Positions 1-13,043 of a stretch of 64,000 nucleotides of DNA are shown here, piece by piece. Each line of letters opens with the position of its first letter. Within the stretch, counting starts at the first letter, position 1. The DNA comes from Salminus brasiliensis (lineage: Eukaryota; Chordata; Actinopteri; Characiformes; Bryconidae): assembly GCF_030463535.1 (NCBI RefSeq), contig NC_132880.1, positions 36,426,842 to 36,490,841 of the forward strand, given 5' to 3'. Made by a program: the position numbers and the translations under genes. A model generated the notes under the pieces. The model searched no databases and was not told where the DNA came from. It was given only the letters and a program-made list of their open reading frames with translations.

Positions 1-184
1 TTCAAATGGAGTGAATGAGTATTCATTTTCTAACTGTTGATTGGTTGCCATTGTTCTTAAAACCTATTGATGGAATATAGTGCCTTTTAAGTGTGACCAT
101 TTAGCATATTGAGCATGCATGTACCAGCTTATGGAGTCCACAGGTCTTACACTGCAAAAGTAAAAACATAATACAAAGATAATA
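1..184. other. Window edge, nothing recognised
   Basis: AT-rich non-coding sequence before the first transposon end. No gene or repeat was recognised. Confidence 0.5.
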
Positions 185-1526
185 CAGTGGCATGCAAGTT
201 TGGGCACCCTTGGTAAAAGGTTCTGTTACTGTGAATAGCTAAGAGAGGTAAAGATGAACAGATCTTCAAAAGGCATGAAGATAAAGATAAAAGATTCATT
301 TCAACATGTTAAGTATTATTTTTTGTACAATTGTAGAATGAAAAGAAGAACAGGAACACAATGCAATGGATTAGGCATCCCAAGACATTTGAGCTTCCAA
401 ATGAGTTTCGCAAAGGACTCAGACCTTAATTACCTTGCTAGGCCCAATGCTTTTAAACACACTCTGTAGTATTACTATTGTTGTCTATGACAACAGTTAT
501 AGCCTTTTTACGGTTTGGAAACCACTGCTAGAAAAGGCCAGGTGATGCAAATTGCAAAGCTTTATACTCTGATTCCTTAAACCTTGCAACAATCAACAGC
601 CACAGGACCTCTAAGCACCTGGCTAGCCCTCTGACAATTACAATAATTGATGCCCACAAAGCAGGAGAAAGCTATAAGAAGATGGAAAAGCATTTTCAAG
701 TAGATGTTTCTTCAGTTCATGACATAATTCAGAAATTTAACAGGAATAATGGAGGTCAGATTGAGAAACATTTCTGGGAGAACTACTAGTAGGATTTATA
801 GATGCAAATCAAAACCCATGTTTAACTGCAAAATTTTTGACTGCCTTTCTGGAAACATGAGCTTAAAATAGAACTGTGGCTGCAATTAGCAAAGGAATGT
901 ATGGAGAACAAAGAGTCCATAACTTCACAAAAAGAATATCTTTCCAACTGTTACGCATGGGGGTAGATCAACCATGTTTTGGGCTTGTGTTGCAGCCAGT
1001 TACACAGATTTGTTTTACTAATAGAGGGAAGAATGGATTCAATTAAATACCAGCAAATCTTCAAAGCAAACATCACTTCTTTAAAAAGAAGCTGCAGATG
1101 AAAGGGGGGTGGCTACTATGGCATGGTGATTCTACACATGCCTAAAAAAAACCTCAAAGGGCGCAAGCTGAAGATATTGCCATAGCCCTCACCCAACACA
1201 GACATAGGTAAAAAATCTGTGACTAGATCTCAAAAGAGCAGTGTATGCAAGACAGCCCACTAACTAATATCTCACAGAACTAATATGAGCTAGGATGAGT
1301 GAGAATCCCCAAAATGAGAACTGAAATACTCTTAGCTGCTACAAAAACTGTTTATAAGCTGGGATACTTTCTAAATACTGAGCATGCAGTGTGCCCAAAC
1401 TTTTGCTTCAAATCCCATTTTCCTGTTTTATTTTCAAAACTGTAAAAAATAATAAAAAAATGTCTTTAGGAAATCACCATCCACCCACAGAAATTTCTAC
1501 CAGGGTGCCCACACTTTTGCATGCTT
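185..1526 (+). mobile_element. Tc1-like DNA transposon, end to end but decayed
   Basis: Terminal inverted repeats are visible at about 185-215 (GCATGCAAGTTTGGGCACCC) and about 1499-1526 (its near reverse complement). Between them a plus-strand transposase relic can be followed in pieces. An HTH-like AHKAGESYKKMEKHFQVDVS lies near 650-710, and an HGGGSTMFWACVAAS-like catalytic-domain block near 955-1000. Further on, an AAAGAGCAGTGTATGCAAGA segment near 1231-1250 is shared with the fragment at 11.3 kb. Stops and frameshifts break every frame, so it cannot encode a working enzyme. A 1.34 kb total length is normal for Tc1 elements. Confidence 0.8.
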
Positions 1527-3282
1527 TCCTTTATTCTGACATATCCTTTATTCCAATAACCAAAGTAAATAAATGGTAATATGAGCTTGGGTTGACTCAC
1601 CTAGTGTGGGGCCTTTCAAGGAACATTTTGGCCCCCTGTAGTCTAGAGCTGGCCCTGTAAGCATTTGATGTCATTTAAAAATCAACACGGTTTGAGACCA
1701 TGATACCTATATACTGCCATTGCTTCTTTGCTACACTACCTCTGCAGCTCCTGTCCAACAAAACTGGTGCAAAAAAAAAAAAAAATCAACTAAAATCAAA
1801 CTTCAGACACCAAACATGTTGTCTTGGCTCGTTTGTTGCATTAAGATGATGTTACTGTAAGTCAAGTCAAATTTATTTGCAAAACAGCTTTACAGAAATC
1901 CAGAAATAAGACAAAAAGAAATTAAGCAAAGGAAACATATAACCTCAAGTGAGCGAATCAAAGACTAAATTACTAAATGACTAATAGTAAATGGTAGAAA
2001 GTTCCCATTAACACCACACAAGTCCATTATTATGCAGAGGTGTACTGATACAATCATTAATATGCTTAGCAATACTAATAGAAATAGTAATGCTGAATCA
2101 GTCCAAATACTGGTACATCAGGATGACACAGAGATGCAGTTTGAAGGTGTGTACAGTAGCAGAGGCCAGGAATGTTGGGTGGGTAACTGGTCTGGGCCAG
2201 GTAACAGGAGCGGGGGAAAATGTAAACATTTTACAGATCAGTACAAAGGAGCAGTTCACCCAGCAGGCCACTTTTTCCAGCATCACACTGACATGTTTAC
2301 CTCCTCCATGTCTTGTTACCACACCACTTATGCTGGATGCTTTACACATAGGTTGTTGCCAAACCCCCTTTAGGCTGAAAGAAACCTCCGGACAGTTCTC
2401 TTTCTCTCACCCATAAAGCATCCACTTCCTCCCCTCCGAGCCCAAGCCGTTGTCCTGTACATACGCATACTGTAGCTGAGCACAGCAACATCAAACACAA
2501 TGCAACAGCGCTGAGAGTACTGTGAGTGTCCAGTGGAGCAGGCTGATTACTCTGAGATGCAGTTTTGCCTTAGGGAACACATATGTATTGGGCTCTCAGT
2601 TCTGACCAAGGACACCCGGCATGCAAAAAGCACTTAGGCCTACCGGCACATAAATACTAAATGAATGTCTTTTTTGTTCCAAATACAGAGTTTTTTTTTC
2701 TTTCCTACTCTAAAGAAGTTTTGGATTGCGTAATCACAGTAGTGAGGGCAAGGAGAGAGCCTAAAGAGTAAAAAAGTAGGCCTGCCATTCTGAAAAGAAG
2801 AGATGGGATTTAGAGTGAAAGTGGCAGTTCTCGATGCCTTAAGGGGTCAACTTTTTAGTTCTGATCGAGATAACAGTGGAGAGCGTGACAACTCTTCAGA
2901 GCCCGTCTCTGCCTAGAGATAACAGATTAGTGGATGCCTAGAATAGATTTATTTGGAATTAGCTGTCCTTACTCAGCCCTCACTTTGACCATTATGACTT
3001 GAGACAAGTCAGTTGTATTGGAATGCAATACTGCCATCTAGTGGCAGCAATGGACAAATGATTACTTTTTGACATTTACAGATCTATTATACAGTGTAAA
3101 ATAACCATTCAAATGGCCATGACAGCAGCTGCCATGACTTGTACAGAAAACCATCAGAGTTTTATTGTCTTCATCCTTTGCTGTATCTTTATCATTACTT
3201 CCTTTTATCTGCAAAAGTGGCCACAAAGGGGCGCTCTTAGACTTTTTAAAAAATTATAGATCAGAAGCTCTGCAGTGCATCC
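1527..3282. other. Non-coding stretch with short repeat relics
   Basis: No gene seen. It contains an antisense LINE tail (1858-1930) and a short dispersed repeat near 1796-1850 that recurs at 51965-52015. The longest open frames (2032-2416) overlap on both strands and show no protein family features. Confidence 0.5.
1858..1930 (-). mobile_element. L2-like LINE 3' tail fragment, antisense
   Basis: Begins AAGTCAAGTCAAATTTATTT and continues into CAGCTTTACAG. This is the reverse complement of the tail seen at 37075-37165, with the middle of the tail deleted. Confidence 0.55.
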
Positions 3283-3822
3283 GCTATACTGTATGTAAGT
3301 GTTTGTAAACACCCCTCCTGATCAATGCATTTAGCTACTTTACGTTGCATCAATTGCTGACACAATTGCAGATGTGCAAATGCACACAAACAGCTTTTCT
3401 AGTCCCCCAGGAAAAGTACTGGCAATAGAATGGGACTCTCTGGAGCAGATACCTGGAACATTAACCTATTGTCACTATGCCTAATGCCAGGTGTAGGCTG
3501 GAGGGGTATAAGGCCACTGGCATTGAGCTGTGAAGCAGTGGTACTGTGTTCTCTGGAAAGATGATGCTCCATCCAATACGTTTGGGATGAGTTGAGGAGT
3601 TGGGGATGAGGTGATCATGCAACATCCTGACTTCACTAATGCTCTGCTTGCTGAATGCTATCATACCCTTACAGCAATGCTCCGGACAGTAGAGACAGTT
3701 ACTTCAACAAATACATGATAAACTTTTCATTTTTAATATGATTTTTTTTCTCTCGATATGCTGGATTTTGGAAAACTCTAAAAATGTGCAGGTGTCCCAT
3801 TACTTTTGTCCATTTAGTGTAG
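3283..3822 (+). mobile_element. Short inverted-repeat DNA element, family A copy 1 (Tc1-like, non-autonomous)
   Basis: Ends are imperfect inverted repeats: CTATACTGTATGTAAGTGTT on the left, and the right end contains ACTTTTGTCCATTTAGTGTA. The 540-base body has no open frame of note. It shares GTGCTCCATCCAATAC-like and AGTAGAGACAGTTAC-like segments with copies near 21.3, 31.5, 34.1 and 60.1 kb. It is the most complete of the five. Confidence 0.7.
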
Positions 3823-3981
3823 AGTAATAGTCAACACTGCTTTTATACAGTGTTCACATCAGTTCTCAAAGCTTAATTTACTTCCATTGCTACAGACATT
3901 ATTCTTTAGCTTCCAGTTTTTTCCCCACTCAAATCTCTGTCAGTTACTGTGTTATCTGTACCATTTGACAATTGAATGGTA

Positions 3982-4293
3982 TTAAAGCAACACTATGTAG
4001 CACCTTGTAGTACCTGACAATACCAGCTTTAACATCAGGTTGATGCTCAACTGAATTGCGACCATAGTGAAATTAGTTTCTCTATTGTTGCTACTCCAGG
4101 CTCTGCACGCTAATAACTGCACTGCGTAACTGTGGTGAAGCAGGCAGGACAACACTCGTGAGAACTGCGTAATGCAGTTCTCTCAGCTCACCCAGCTTGT
4201 CCTTTAGGGGTGTCTCGAAGTGGGCATTACACTTTCTGACTGTAGGGGGAGCCCAGGAGCAAGAAATCCCAATTCTTCAGGATGCTGCTTTAA
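3982..4293 (+). mobile_element. MITE-like repeat, family B copy 1
   Basis: Bounded by TTAAAGCAACACTATGTAGC and, inverted, GATGCTGCTTTAA. It contains the diagnostic CTGTAGGGGGAGCCCAGGAG also present in the copy at 19294-19584. No coding capacity. Confidence 0.65.
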
Positions 4294-6560
4294 CTGGCAA
4301 TATAAATTGGAGGAGTTCTAAAACTACTTTATACTTCCTTCCTTTGAAGACCTTCATACTTCACCTTCTGCACGATCTTACCTCTTTTTAACATCACAAC
4401 AAGCTCTGATGTTTATTACCATGCATAAATCTTTTTGGCAACAAAGACCAGGGTTTTGGTGTCAGAAGACAAGTTTGTTGTCAAAGGAGCTGCACAGCAA
4501 ATCAAAGTATCTGTGATGTTTGGTGAATGCCAGGTGCTTATCTTTGTGGTATGACAACTGGAGATGCTTTCTTCTGACAAGACTTCTAAATAGTGTTTTT
4601 GTCTCCAAAGAAGAATCTAATTGCAGTTTTGGAGACTAGGTGACCCCAGATTGCCATCAACTCCTGTAGCCACCCAGCTGTGATGCTTGATCAAAGTTGT
4701 GCTTTTTAATCTATCCTCACTGCGTGGGGGGCAAAATACACTTCAATGCACGCTCTTCCAGATTAACAACCTTTCGTTTTACTTTATTTGTGTATTCTGT
4801 GATCTTCCCCATGTCAATGGATGACTAAGTGCATGTGGGCTGTGTATCATCTCATATTTATTCCCCAGGTAAACAGGAAGCCTGGCATGAAAGGAAGATA
4901 TTTGTCAGTTACTTGTCTATCAGAGTTAATAGGGGCGTGTTGTGACATGTTTTGTCTATTTTTGTTTTAATAATTGTGTCTTAATGTTAAGAATAACAAA
5001 CAGCAACACTTTTCCAGCATTTTACTCAGCTTGACCAAGGATGAAAATAACTCTGGAGGACATTGTTTGTTCTGGGGAACGTTTCTTGTTTTGCGTCTGC
5101 ATTTTTGAACGATTTGCAAGTACAATATCAAAGGTATTACCAAGAATTTACAAGGAAAATCAGTTAGTCATAGACAAACGCTGTTAATCCCATCCATGCC
5201 AGTCTAATCACTACTGGCTGTAGTACAGGGACAAATGATCTGCATAGGAAAACATAAGAAGTTGTGTGGTGGGAGAACTTGTGTATGAAGTCATGCCTCT
5301 TTTACCCAGATGAAGTGCAGTTCTCCTTTCTGGCTTCTATCATGGTGGTGCTCTCCAACCTCTGTCTGTCATGCGCTGCAGGCTGTGTTTTACCGCAGTC
5401 TCAGAGGGTGCACAGTGTGGTATAAAAGATAGCACAGGAATTTATTTTCGGATGACCCCAATCTTTGTATTAATCATTAGAAACAGAAAACACTCAAACT
5501 GGTTTCAGATCAGTGTGCGGTGGCAACTCTACCCTTCCCTGAACAGATTTTCTCAAACTGGAATGGGATCTTTACATAATGTGGAATTTCTATTACACCC
5601 TTACACTTCTCCTTTACAAGCATGGTTATTGGAGAACCAAAAAACAATAGCCATTCTTCTAAACACAGCAGCTTCCTCTGAAGAATATGAGGATGAAAAG
5701 GTCAAAATCTAATGTTGTGGACCTGGTGAAGCACCTCTTGGAGGCAAGTTGCGGGGAAGTTGGTGAAGCTAGCTGGGTGCTATGGCTTGCCAGGGAAACC
5801 AAGGAAGTTAACTGGGTGCTATAGGCCGATGCTACTGCAGTTTCTTCAGCTAGCTTACCACCGCCTGAACACTGAGGCGAACAATACTATTCAGTAAGAC
5901 TCTGGAATAATTACAAATCAAATTGTTACAGACTTACAAGCTAGGCTAGGCTTGACTATGTGGTCATTGTGAGTCTGTCACTCATATTATTATTATTCTT
6001 TTCTTTCTGTTTTAGTTTCATTCTGAGGCAAAATAACAGGGTGGTACATAGGCTTAGTATTTTCTACTCTAACCAAAGTCATATAATATATAATATATAT
6101 AATATTTATACTTCAAACAACAATGTAAATAAATGTATTCTATAGAACCTTTAAACTGAAAATAGTATACATATAGGCCTATACTGTACAATAGAAGCTA
6201 TATTATTTCACATACAAATCAGACATTTCTTTTATCAAATGAACAGGAAGGTCTGACAAAGTTGGATCTATTACTGCAGTCAAGTCTCCCACCATGAATG
6301 TGCATGCTTCCCTCCATTCACTTCCACAGTAACACTGTATAAGATCCAGATGTCACTGCAGAACGTTTGAAATGGCTGGAACTGAAACCGCTGAGAATCC
6401 TTTCAGTATCACCAGTACCGCCCGTGATGCTATAAGGCTAAATATATGATCATATCATATTAGATTTGATAAGGGTAAGGGTAAGGGTATATAACAATAT
6501 ATTAAACTACTTTGTGTCTACAAAGTAAGTTAATCAATAAATAAAGCACACAGTCATTTA
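4294..6560. other. Gene-free stretch
   Basis: Unique AT-rich sequence; nothing recognised on either strand. A 113-codon open frame at 5371-5712 has no family signature and is probably chance. Confidence 0.45.
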
Positions 6561-6561
6561 C

Positions 6562-6728
6562 ACTACTGTGTAAATCAGGGTTCTTTTTTTCTATTCCTGG
6601 TGCACAGCACAGTTTGATGATTTCCCTGCTCAACACACTTCTACCGAATCTGGTAATTAAAAGAGTTAACATTTGAATGAGGGATGATCAAACTGTGCAG
6701 GACCGGAATTAAAGAACAGTGGTGTAAG
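6562..6728. repeat. Foldback MITE-like element
   Basis: The two halves are imperfect reverse complements: GCACAGTTTGATGATTTCCC on the left, GGGATGATCAAACTGTGCAG on the right, each followed outward by a TTCTTTAATTCCGG-type end. It can form a hairpin of about 50-base arms. Similar foldback sequences are common in fish genomes. Confidence 0.6.
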
Positions 6729-9202
6729 TTTCTGTGTATTCAGTGTAAAATTATTCTAAATCATACCACAATATTCAGATTAAATGAAATTATGAAATAT
6801 GAGGTTACATAAAGCTCTCACTAATTTATTTAACAATCAGGATCAAATCAAATGAGTAAATTGTTTGTGAGCCTGATTTTGAGCTCTGTGGAAAGCCTCT
6901 GGCTTGAGAGCTGTTTCTCACATGCCACATATGTGTAGTATACAGTGTACAGAAAAGTACATCATCACTTGAATGTGGCTGTTTCATTTAAGATAAGAAA
7001 CAACAGACTTTTCCTTACCTTAAAATATGCTCTAATGTGTCTCTTATGTAGCAATGTGTTCATATGATGTAGACCCAGTCAGCTTTTCAGCTGACTACAA
7101 TAGCACTTCTTAATTTACTTAACATTTACTGACAAGTTCTGCTAGTAACTAATTTGTACTTTACTGAACAAGCACAACAATTTGTTGTGTTAACTTATAA
7201 ATTACAATGAATGAAACTAAAAAGGAACATGTTTAACTTCAGCATCTCTTGATTTAACATAATAAATCTAATTGGCACAACTAAGTAAATGTAGCAGACA
7301 AGCCTTTTTTCTGTTGTTCAGGAGTGTGCGAGTGATTTAGTCCAACAGGGATGTCATCCCAGCAAAATAAGCAAAACCCTATGGTAGATTCTTTTTTACT
7401 TTTTTCCTGGTACAAATCAGGTGCAATTCTGTTTGTGATTTTAAGTTTGAACACAGTGAGAAAATCTTTGATTTAGCTAAAAAGCTAAAATTCAGCCGAT
7501 GTTTGCAAGAAGTAACACTGCAGAAGCAGAAACAAATTGAGAGGATGACAGGGAATGTGTTCTTTGGATAAACTGTCATTTATTGACAAGGTTGATCCAA
7601 ACAACCTGACCACAAGATGCTGGAATGCTGCTACCTCGTACTTGAATATTATCCATATATCCAACTGTGGTTGGACTGTAAACAGTTCACAACCTATAAT
7701 TCCACCGAAGCTCACTGACATGTCATGGCTGCAGAATTTGTTTACATTACGACAGAAGGACTGCAACAACACAGAGCTAACAGTAAAGGTAAGCTAGTCG
7801 TAATCAAGGAAACGTTTGCCTCCCATTAAAGCAAATAAACCAGAAACACTGTTCAACCCATATAAAGATGTAAACAAGAGCCAGTCGTCATTACGATGGC
7901 ATAGTACTGAAGCAGTGGATTACATGATATTTTACAGTTGTAACAACACCAGATTAACCAATTTAACCTGCTGGCCTATGTGAGTGTCTGTTTTGAAGCG
8001 TGGCTAATCCAAAACAAGACATGGATATAAGGTTAACGTTAACAACTGTAGAAGACAGCGAACTCACACAACACATCTGTAGAATTTACTTATCCTAACA
8101 ACATTAAAGTAAGAAGAGTGTCTCTGTGTCTTTAAGTCATCTACCACAAGCTAGGTCTATGTTGTTAGTGTTAGCTTGCTAGTTTAAATATTAGCTGGAG
8201 ATATTGTATACTATATATGTACGATGTTACATTATGTGGTGTATTTACACAAAATAGGCCTAAAGTAATGTAGGACAGTTAATGTAGTTGTAAAGTGAGT
8301 TGTAACAGCTCATAGTACAAAAGTGCTTAAGCTAGATAAAGGCAGGCGAATTAGTGGCCTCCAGTTGCTGTAGGTCTCCTCCCTCGATCCAGGAGAAGAA
8401 GTGCACTCAAAATGTCATGTTTAATAACCAAAGTCATCAACAGTTCAGATACTTGGTTAAAGGAAATCCAACATTACAACCACAGATTTGTTATCTTTTG
8501 ATTTGTATTTTCTATTTAAGATTGTATTTTTACACTAAATGTGAGCTGAGTGAGTTTTCATCTCTTTGTGTTTGGTCAAAACATAAGTTTTCAGATAGAT
8601 CCTTCCTGGCTGAGAGTGAAGCTGTCCCCAGTGAGAGATCGGCTCAGCCCTGCATGTTCACCTTCAGAATAATTGGACACTTTTTATGATCCGTGCTGTT
8701 TGTCTGAATTTTACCCCACTCATCTCAGCTGACTGAGAGCAGGAACCAGTAGAATCATCTTTAGGGGATTAGCTGTGTTTTGCTTCCAGAAGCACTGTGA
8801 TACTGTTAAGGTTGGAGGGCGGTGTGGTTTGCAGAAAGTGGTGATCCTTTAATCCACAATGGCCGTCGAGCTCCGGAGCTTTCCCACACATTCTGCCACT
8901 CGCTATTCAACTCTGTTCATAATTCTTTTAGCACTTTTGCTCCTCCTGTATTAAAAATAAACAAGTAAGACTGAGACAGTCTTCCAGAAGCGATACTTTT
9001 TCACATGGCTGTGTTCTATAAAAGTGTCCCAGGTTTGCAATAAAACCACTCCTGTCATAGACTGCTGGAGTGATGGAGGAGAAAGGGAAAGAGAACACAG
9101 GAAGCTCATGTTGGGAAAGAGGAGGCAGAAGAGAAAAGCTAAATGTAGATATACGTAGGGGATAAAATGGAAATCAGTATAATTTAAAGCTCACAAGCTG
9201 AT
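6729..9202. other. Gene-free stretch
   Basis: AT-rich with no recognised gene. A short segment at 7318-7360 (TTCAGGAGTGTGCGAGTGAT) recurs at 10395-10430. An open frame at 7555-7797 ends beside a donor-like AAGGTAAGC but matches no family I know, so it is not called. Confidence 0.4.
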
Positions 9203-10695
9203 TAAGGCCCTGTTCACATGTATCTGGATGTTTTTAAAACTGTAGCTTTTCCCCTGTGTTTTGGACTCCTCTCTACACAAGTTTTTTAAAAACACTCTCC
9301 TGAATAGAGATTTTAAAGAACTCTGTGGATAGGAAAAATCTTTTTTGAACTTGCACATGGTTTGTTTTGTCTTTCATTAAACTGTGACAAGCTCAAGCTA
9401 CAAAAAACTCAACTCTCAACTCTCATCAATTATTCATTGACGAGAACTAAACATAACGTAAAACGTGAAAACAAGAACTACGAAGAAATATATGGGCAAA
9501 TTATTAACTTTTCAAATTAGCTGTAACTTAAGCCTTATGACTGGATATTTATATTTTGCCACTCCTCTTGTTCATAAACGGCACCCCAAAATGTCTGAAT
9601 TTTCTGAATTGTGGTAAAACAATGGGTGAGCTATAATCATCATATTTTGTTAGAGTTTCCGTTCTTTCCATTTCACATATCAATTAATCAAAATAGCCAG
9701 AAACACTGCAGCAGGTGCGGAGCTTGGTTAGGGACCACCTGTAAAGTATGGATACTGTTTACAAACGCTGACACCAAGAACATTTTACAGAAAGGTAAGC
9801 TAATGGTGACTTCAGAGTTATGGAGGCAGGTTGTGCACGCAAAGTGCCTTAACAATGTTTACTTTCCCTTTAGTTTGATCTGTTTTAATGTTTAGTGTTT
9901 AGCATTGTTTAATGTCCTCTATGTAATCCATTATTAACTTCATAAGCAATTAAAATTTTGAGTAGTATAAGTAAGTATTATAAGTGTAAGTATTTGCACA
10001 CAGCACTGCAGCTGTTTAATTAAAAAATGTAATTTCAGCAAAATTGTGAGCATTTTAAAGTTAAATAAAATGTATTTAAAGAAAAAAAACGGGCCATATT
10101 TCTTTCATAAGTTCAGATGTTTTTAAATGTATCAATGTTTAAGCTATTGTTTAGAAAAGTTAGCATTAAAAATGGCTTCTAACATATTAAAACTTGACTA
10201 AAATTAAACTAAATTAAAAAAAATAATTCTTTAAATTTAATTAATTAAATCTAAATAAAAAAAATGTTTTAGTTAACAAACAAAAACTTACTAAAATGTG
10301 ACTAAAACTAATTACCATTATAGTGAAGAGACTAAGGCTCAAACTAAAAACTTATCATTAACCCCTTATCAAACTCATCATTAACACTGGTCTGTTCAGG
10401 AGTGTGTGAGTGATTCAGACAAAAAAAATCGCAACGACACGGCAACACGGCATCAATACCCAATTTGACTGTGTGTGATTTTGAATTTGAACTCAATAGA
10501 AAAATAGCTATGCACTGTGTTTAGGTCTGTTTGAGAAGAACTCTGCTTTCAAACTGCATCAAATTTTGTCTGGTGTTAGCTCCCCCTGCTGGGCTGGTGT
10601 GCTCAAGCGAGTGCTTTAGGGTCATTTCTGTGTTGAAAATGTGTGAGTAGAGAAGACAGAAAACGTCCATTAAAATATCAGTGTGGACATGGCCT
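9203..10695. mobile_element. hAT-like non-autonomous DNA transposon
   Basis: The left end TAAGGCCCTGTTCACATGTA and the right end (inverse of TGTCCACACTGATATTTTAA) are the paired termini of a fish repeat family with 'transient-GGCC' ends. Flanks read AAGCTGAT and AAGCTGTG, an eight-base near-duplication matching at six positions, as expected for hAT target sites after decay. The 1.5 kb interior is AT-rich and has no transposase frame. Confidence 0.6.
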
Positions 10696-11130
10696 AAGCT
10701 GTGCTCACCTCTACTGTCTCCTTTCTGCTAATTCAACACGATAGACTTTTCAAAGTGATGAGATTTGCAGTTACACTCACCCTAGGTAGTGCTGTCAAAA
10801 CGCACAGTTCAGGGTAGATGTGTATACTGAGTTGTAGGCTAGCTATGAACCAAAAACCAAACCAGCCAAATTGTGTTTTTTTTTTTTTAATTCAACATGT
10901 ATAATTATTCCCTTTCACACTGCAAGCAACAATTTTCAATGATTGGCAAACAGACAGGCGGATTGGCACTGGCAGAAAAGCAAGCTCTACACTGAAGCAG
11001 CATGCTCACATCCCTGAGTCGAGCGCTGCTTGCACAAATATAATCTTCCTGGAAGAGTCATAAGAAGGAAACCTTGCCTGTGATCGTGTCGTAAAACGCG
11101 TCATTTGCATTATGCTACAGAACATCTAGA
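10696..11130. other. Gene-free stretch
   Basis: No gene or known repeat was recognised between the hAT-like element and the Tc1 fragment. Confidence 0.4.
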
Positions 11131-11132
11131 GA

Positions 11133-11352
11133 AGCAAAATATAAAAATGGGTGCTGTGGAGTGATAAACCCAAAATATAACTTGTTGGCCCCATCAGCAA
11201 GGGTGTGTTTGTGGAATAAAGTGAAGCATGGAGATGGATCTATCACACTTTATCAGAATGATCCTCACTGTCCTCTGGCCTATACCTCATAGAACAATTG
11301 TGACTAACCCTTAAAAAAGCAGTGCATGCAAGACAACCTAAGAATATCCAAG
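11133..11352 (+). mobile_element. Tc1-like transposase fragment
   Basis: A truncated piece that aligns by eye with the second half of the element at 185-1526. It ends in AAAGCAGTGCATGCAAGACA, which corresponds to 1233-1252 there. No terminal repeats remain and frames are broken. Confidence 0.6.
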
Positions 11353-12660
11353 AACCTTGCGGTCTCCATGGTCACTGTGCGAGAGAGGCGAGTGCTTTTC
11401 CACCTGCTGCATGAAAAGCTGACCTTTCATATGTCAGAGAGAGACATGCAGAGGGGGAAGCAATTTGGTTTGAGTCTTTGCTGTGTAGCCTGACTGTGGG
11501 TGTGGCAATTGCTGCTGTGACAAATGGTACCACATATCAACAATGCGATTGGTCGGCATTCAGCTCATTTACTACAATTTATGTGGACTGAAAGTGGCTA
11601 GAGTGAGCAGGGTGTTTATCAGTGGTATAGACAATGTAAAAAATGTGAAATTAGTGGGATTCATATACATTAAAAGATATTTTCAATAAAACAATAAACC
11701 ATAAACATGAAAAATAGTAAAACTACTTACATTTTGTAACCCCAAATATTGAGATACTGTGTTGCACTTACATTTTTCTCCCGCCCCTAGTGGGCAGTGA
11801 GGGGTTAAGGTGGCTGTCGGGGTCCAGAGGCCTCGAGCAGCTGCACTCGTGAGTGAAAAGAAAACAGGGCAGAGCGGGGGCCTGTCAGGCTCTGATGTAC
11901 GATTTGTAATGGGATGTTTCCAGAGCTCCTCTGTCCATATGGCTGCCGACACGTTCAGAAACACCCACCGCCTACAGAGCCAGCAAGAGCACAGAGCTAC
12001 ATCTGGACCACAGGCGCACACACACACACACACACACACACATACTCTTAATAAACACATGTACATATGCACACACACAAACACGTATACACACATGCCC
12101 ACACAAACTCTACTTCCTCTGCTTTTTTTAGTCAAATTTGCAATTTGGATCTTAATCATTGATGCTGTTCAAACAATAATGTAGCCATAGAAAACCCAAT
12201 GAGCATTTTTGGTCTACGCTGAATTACGGTTTGACTTTTATAGAAGTCGAGGAACGACCACTAAAAATAAGTAAGAGTAAAAACAGTTGCTGATTTTATA
12301 GTAGTCAAGTAAACAGTAAAAGTCCCATTCTTTTACAATTCAGTCCAGACTCTACATTGCTAGGTTTTAATACTGAGTGGTGCACCTGGGAACAGCGCAA
12401 GCTGTGACTACAAATAAAACTGCAAATAAAAAAAACACTGATTCTGTAACTGAAGCCATGCAAAACAAGAAATTATGAGGCCATACAGTCCTACATATTA
12501 AGCTCTTTGGGTACATTAAAAGGGGACCGTTACTGGGCACAGGAGCAGTAGCCTAATAGGGAAAACTGGAAGAATATTTCATTCAAAATCTCTTCCAGTA
12601 AAAAAGGAGAAGAAAACATTCTTCTATTTCTAAGTACAGTAGCTAACACATGCAGAGTAT
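11353..12660. other. Gene-free stretch with CA microsatellite
   Basis: Holds a (CA)n tract at 12016-12042 and CA-rich sequence to about 12110. Open frames here are driven by the microsatellite and show no family features. Confidence 0.45.
12016..12042. repeat. (CA)n microsatellite
   Basis: Thirteen CA units, followed by interrupted CA-rich DNA. Confidence 0.95.
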
Positions 12661-12668
12661 TTACACCC

Positions 12669-13043
12669 TTACTTTATTTTGAGTGTAAATAACAACTGGT
12701 GAATAAGGGCAGGCCATTCCACTTCACACCCGCACCTTAAATCAAACCCAGTGATGTACGCATCTGCATCCAACATGTCACCCCAGCAGCCATGCTCTCC
12801 AGCTCGCTGTGTCTGGGCCCACTGCAGCAACTCCTCACATTCTGCAGCTGTTTGTCTCACCACCCTCTTCAGACAAGTCTTCAGAATTTTCTGGGAAATC
12901 ACAACACGGCTGTTTCTGTTTGCCATATCCGGTACAGTCACTTCGGAAGAGCTACTCTGAGTAAATGTCAGTCTGAATTTATCAGAAGAGGAACTGTAAA
13001 AAACCCCTTCATGGCCTGTATTGAAGATTGTCCTGAGGTTCAT
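12669..13043 (-). CDS. Unidentified 124-codon open frame (possible exon or relic)
   Basis: A minus-strand frame with internal Met at codon 40 (12926), followed by a Lys/Arg- and Glu-rich stretch (KTCLKRVVRQTAAECEELLQ) that could form an amphipathic helix. A Cys-containing segment and a C-terminal WPALIHQLLF follow. Base composition is more balanced than its AT-rich flanks. I do not recognise the protein. There is no signal peptide, membrane segment or catalytic motif, and no clear splice partner. An overlapping plus-strand frame of similar length weakens the case. It could be a chance frame, a gene relic or part of a repeat. Confidence 0.2.
   Translation of the reverse strand: MNLRTIFNTGHEGVFYSSSSDKFRLTFTQSSSSEVTVPDMANRNSRVVISQKILKTCLKRVVRQTAAECEELLQWAQTQRAGEHGCWGDMLDADAYITGFDLRCGCEVEWPALIHQLLFTLKIK

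Noticed and set aside
6470..6490. GGGTAA repeats resembling telomere DNA
   Set aside because: Three units of GGGTAA are not a rotation of TTAGGG on either strand, so this is not an interstitial telomere.
7555..7797. 80-codon frame ending at a donor-like AAGGTAAGC, considered as an exon
   Set aside because: No acceptor partner or recognised protein; an overlapping minus-strand frame of similar length suggests chance.
11683..12184. 158- and 124-codon frames on opposite strands
   Set aside because: Both are carried by the CA/TG microsatellite and give alternating Val-Cys or His-Thr.
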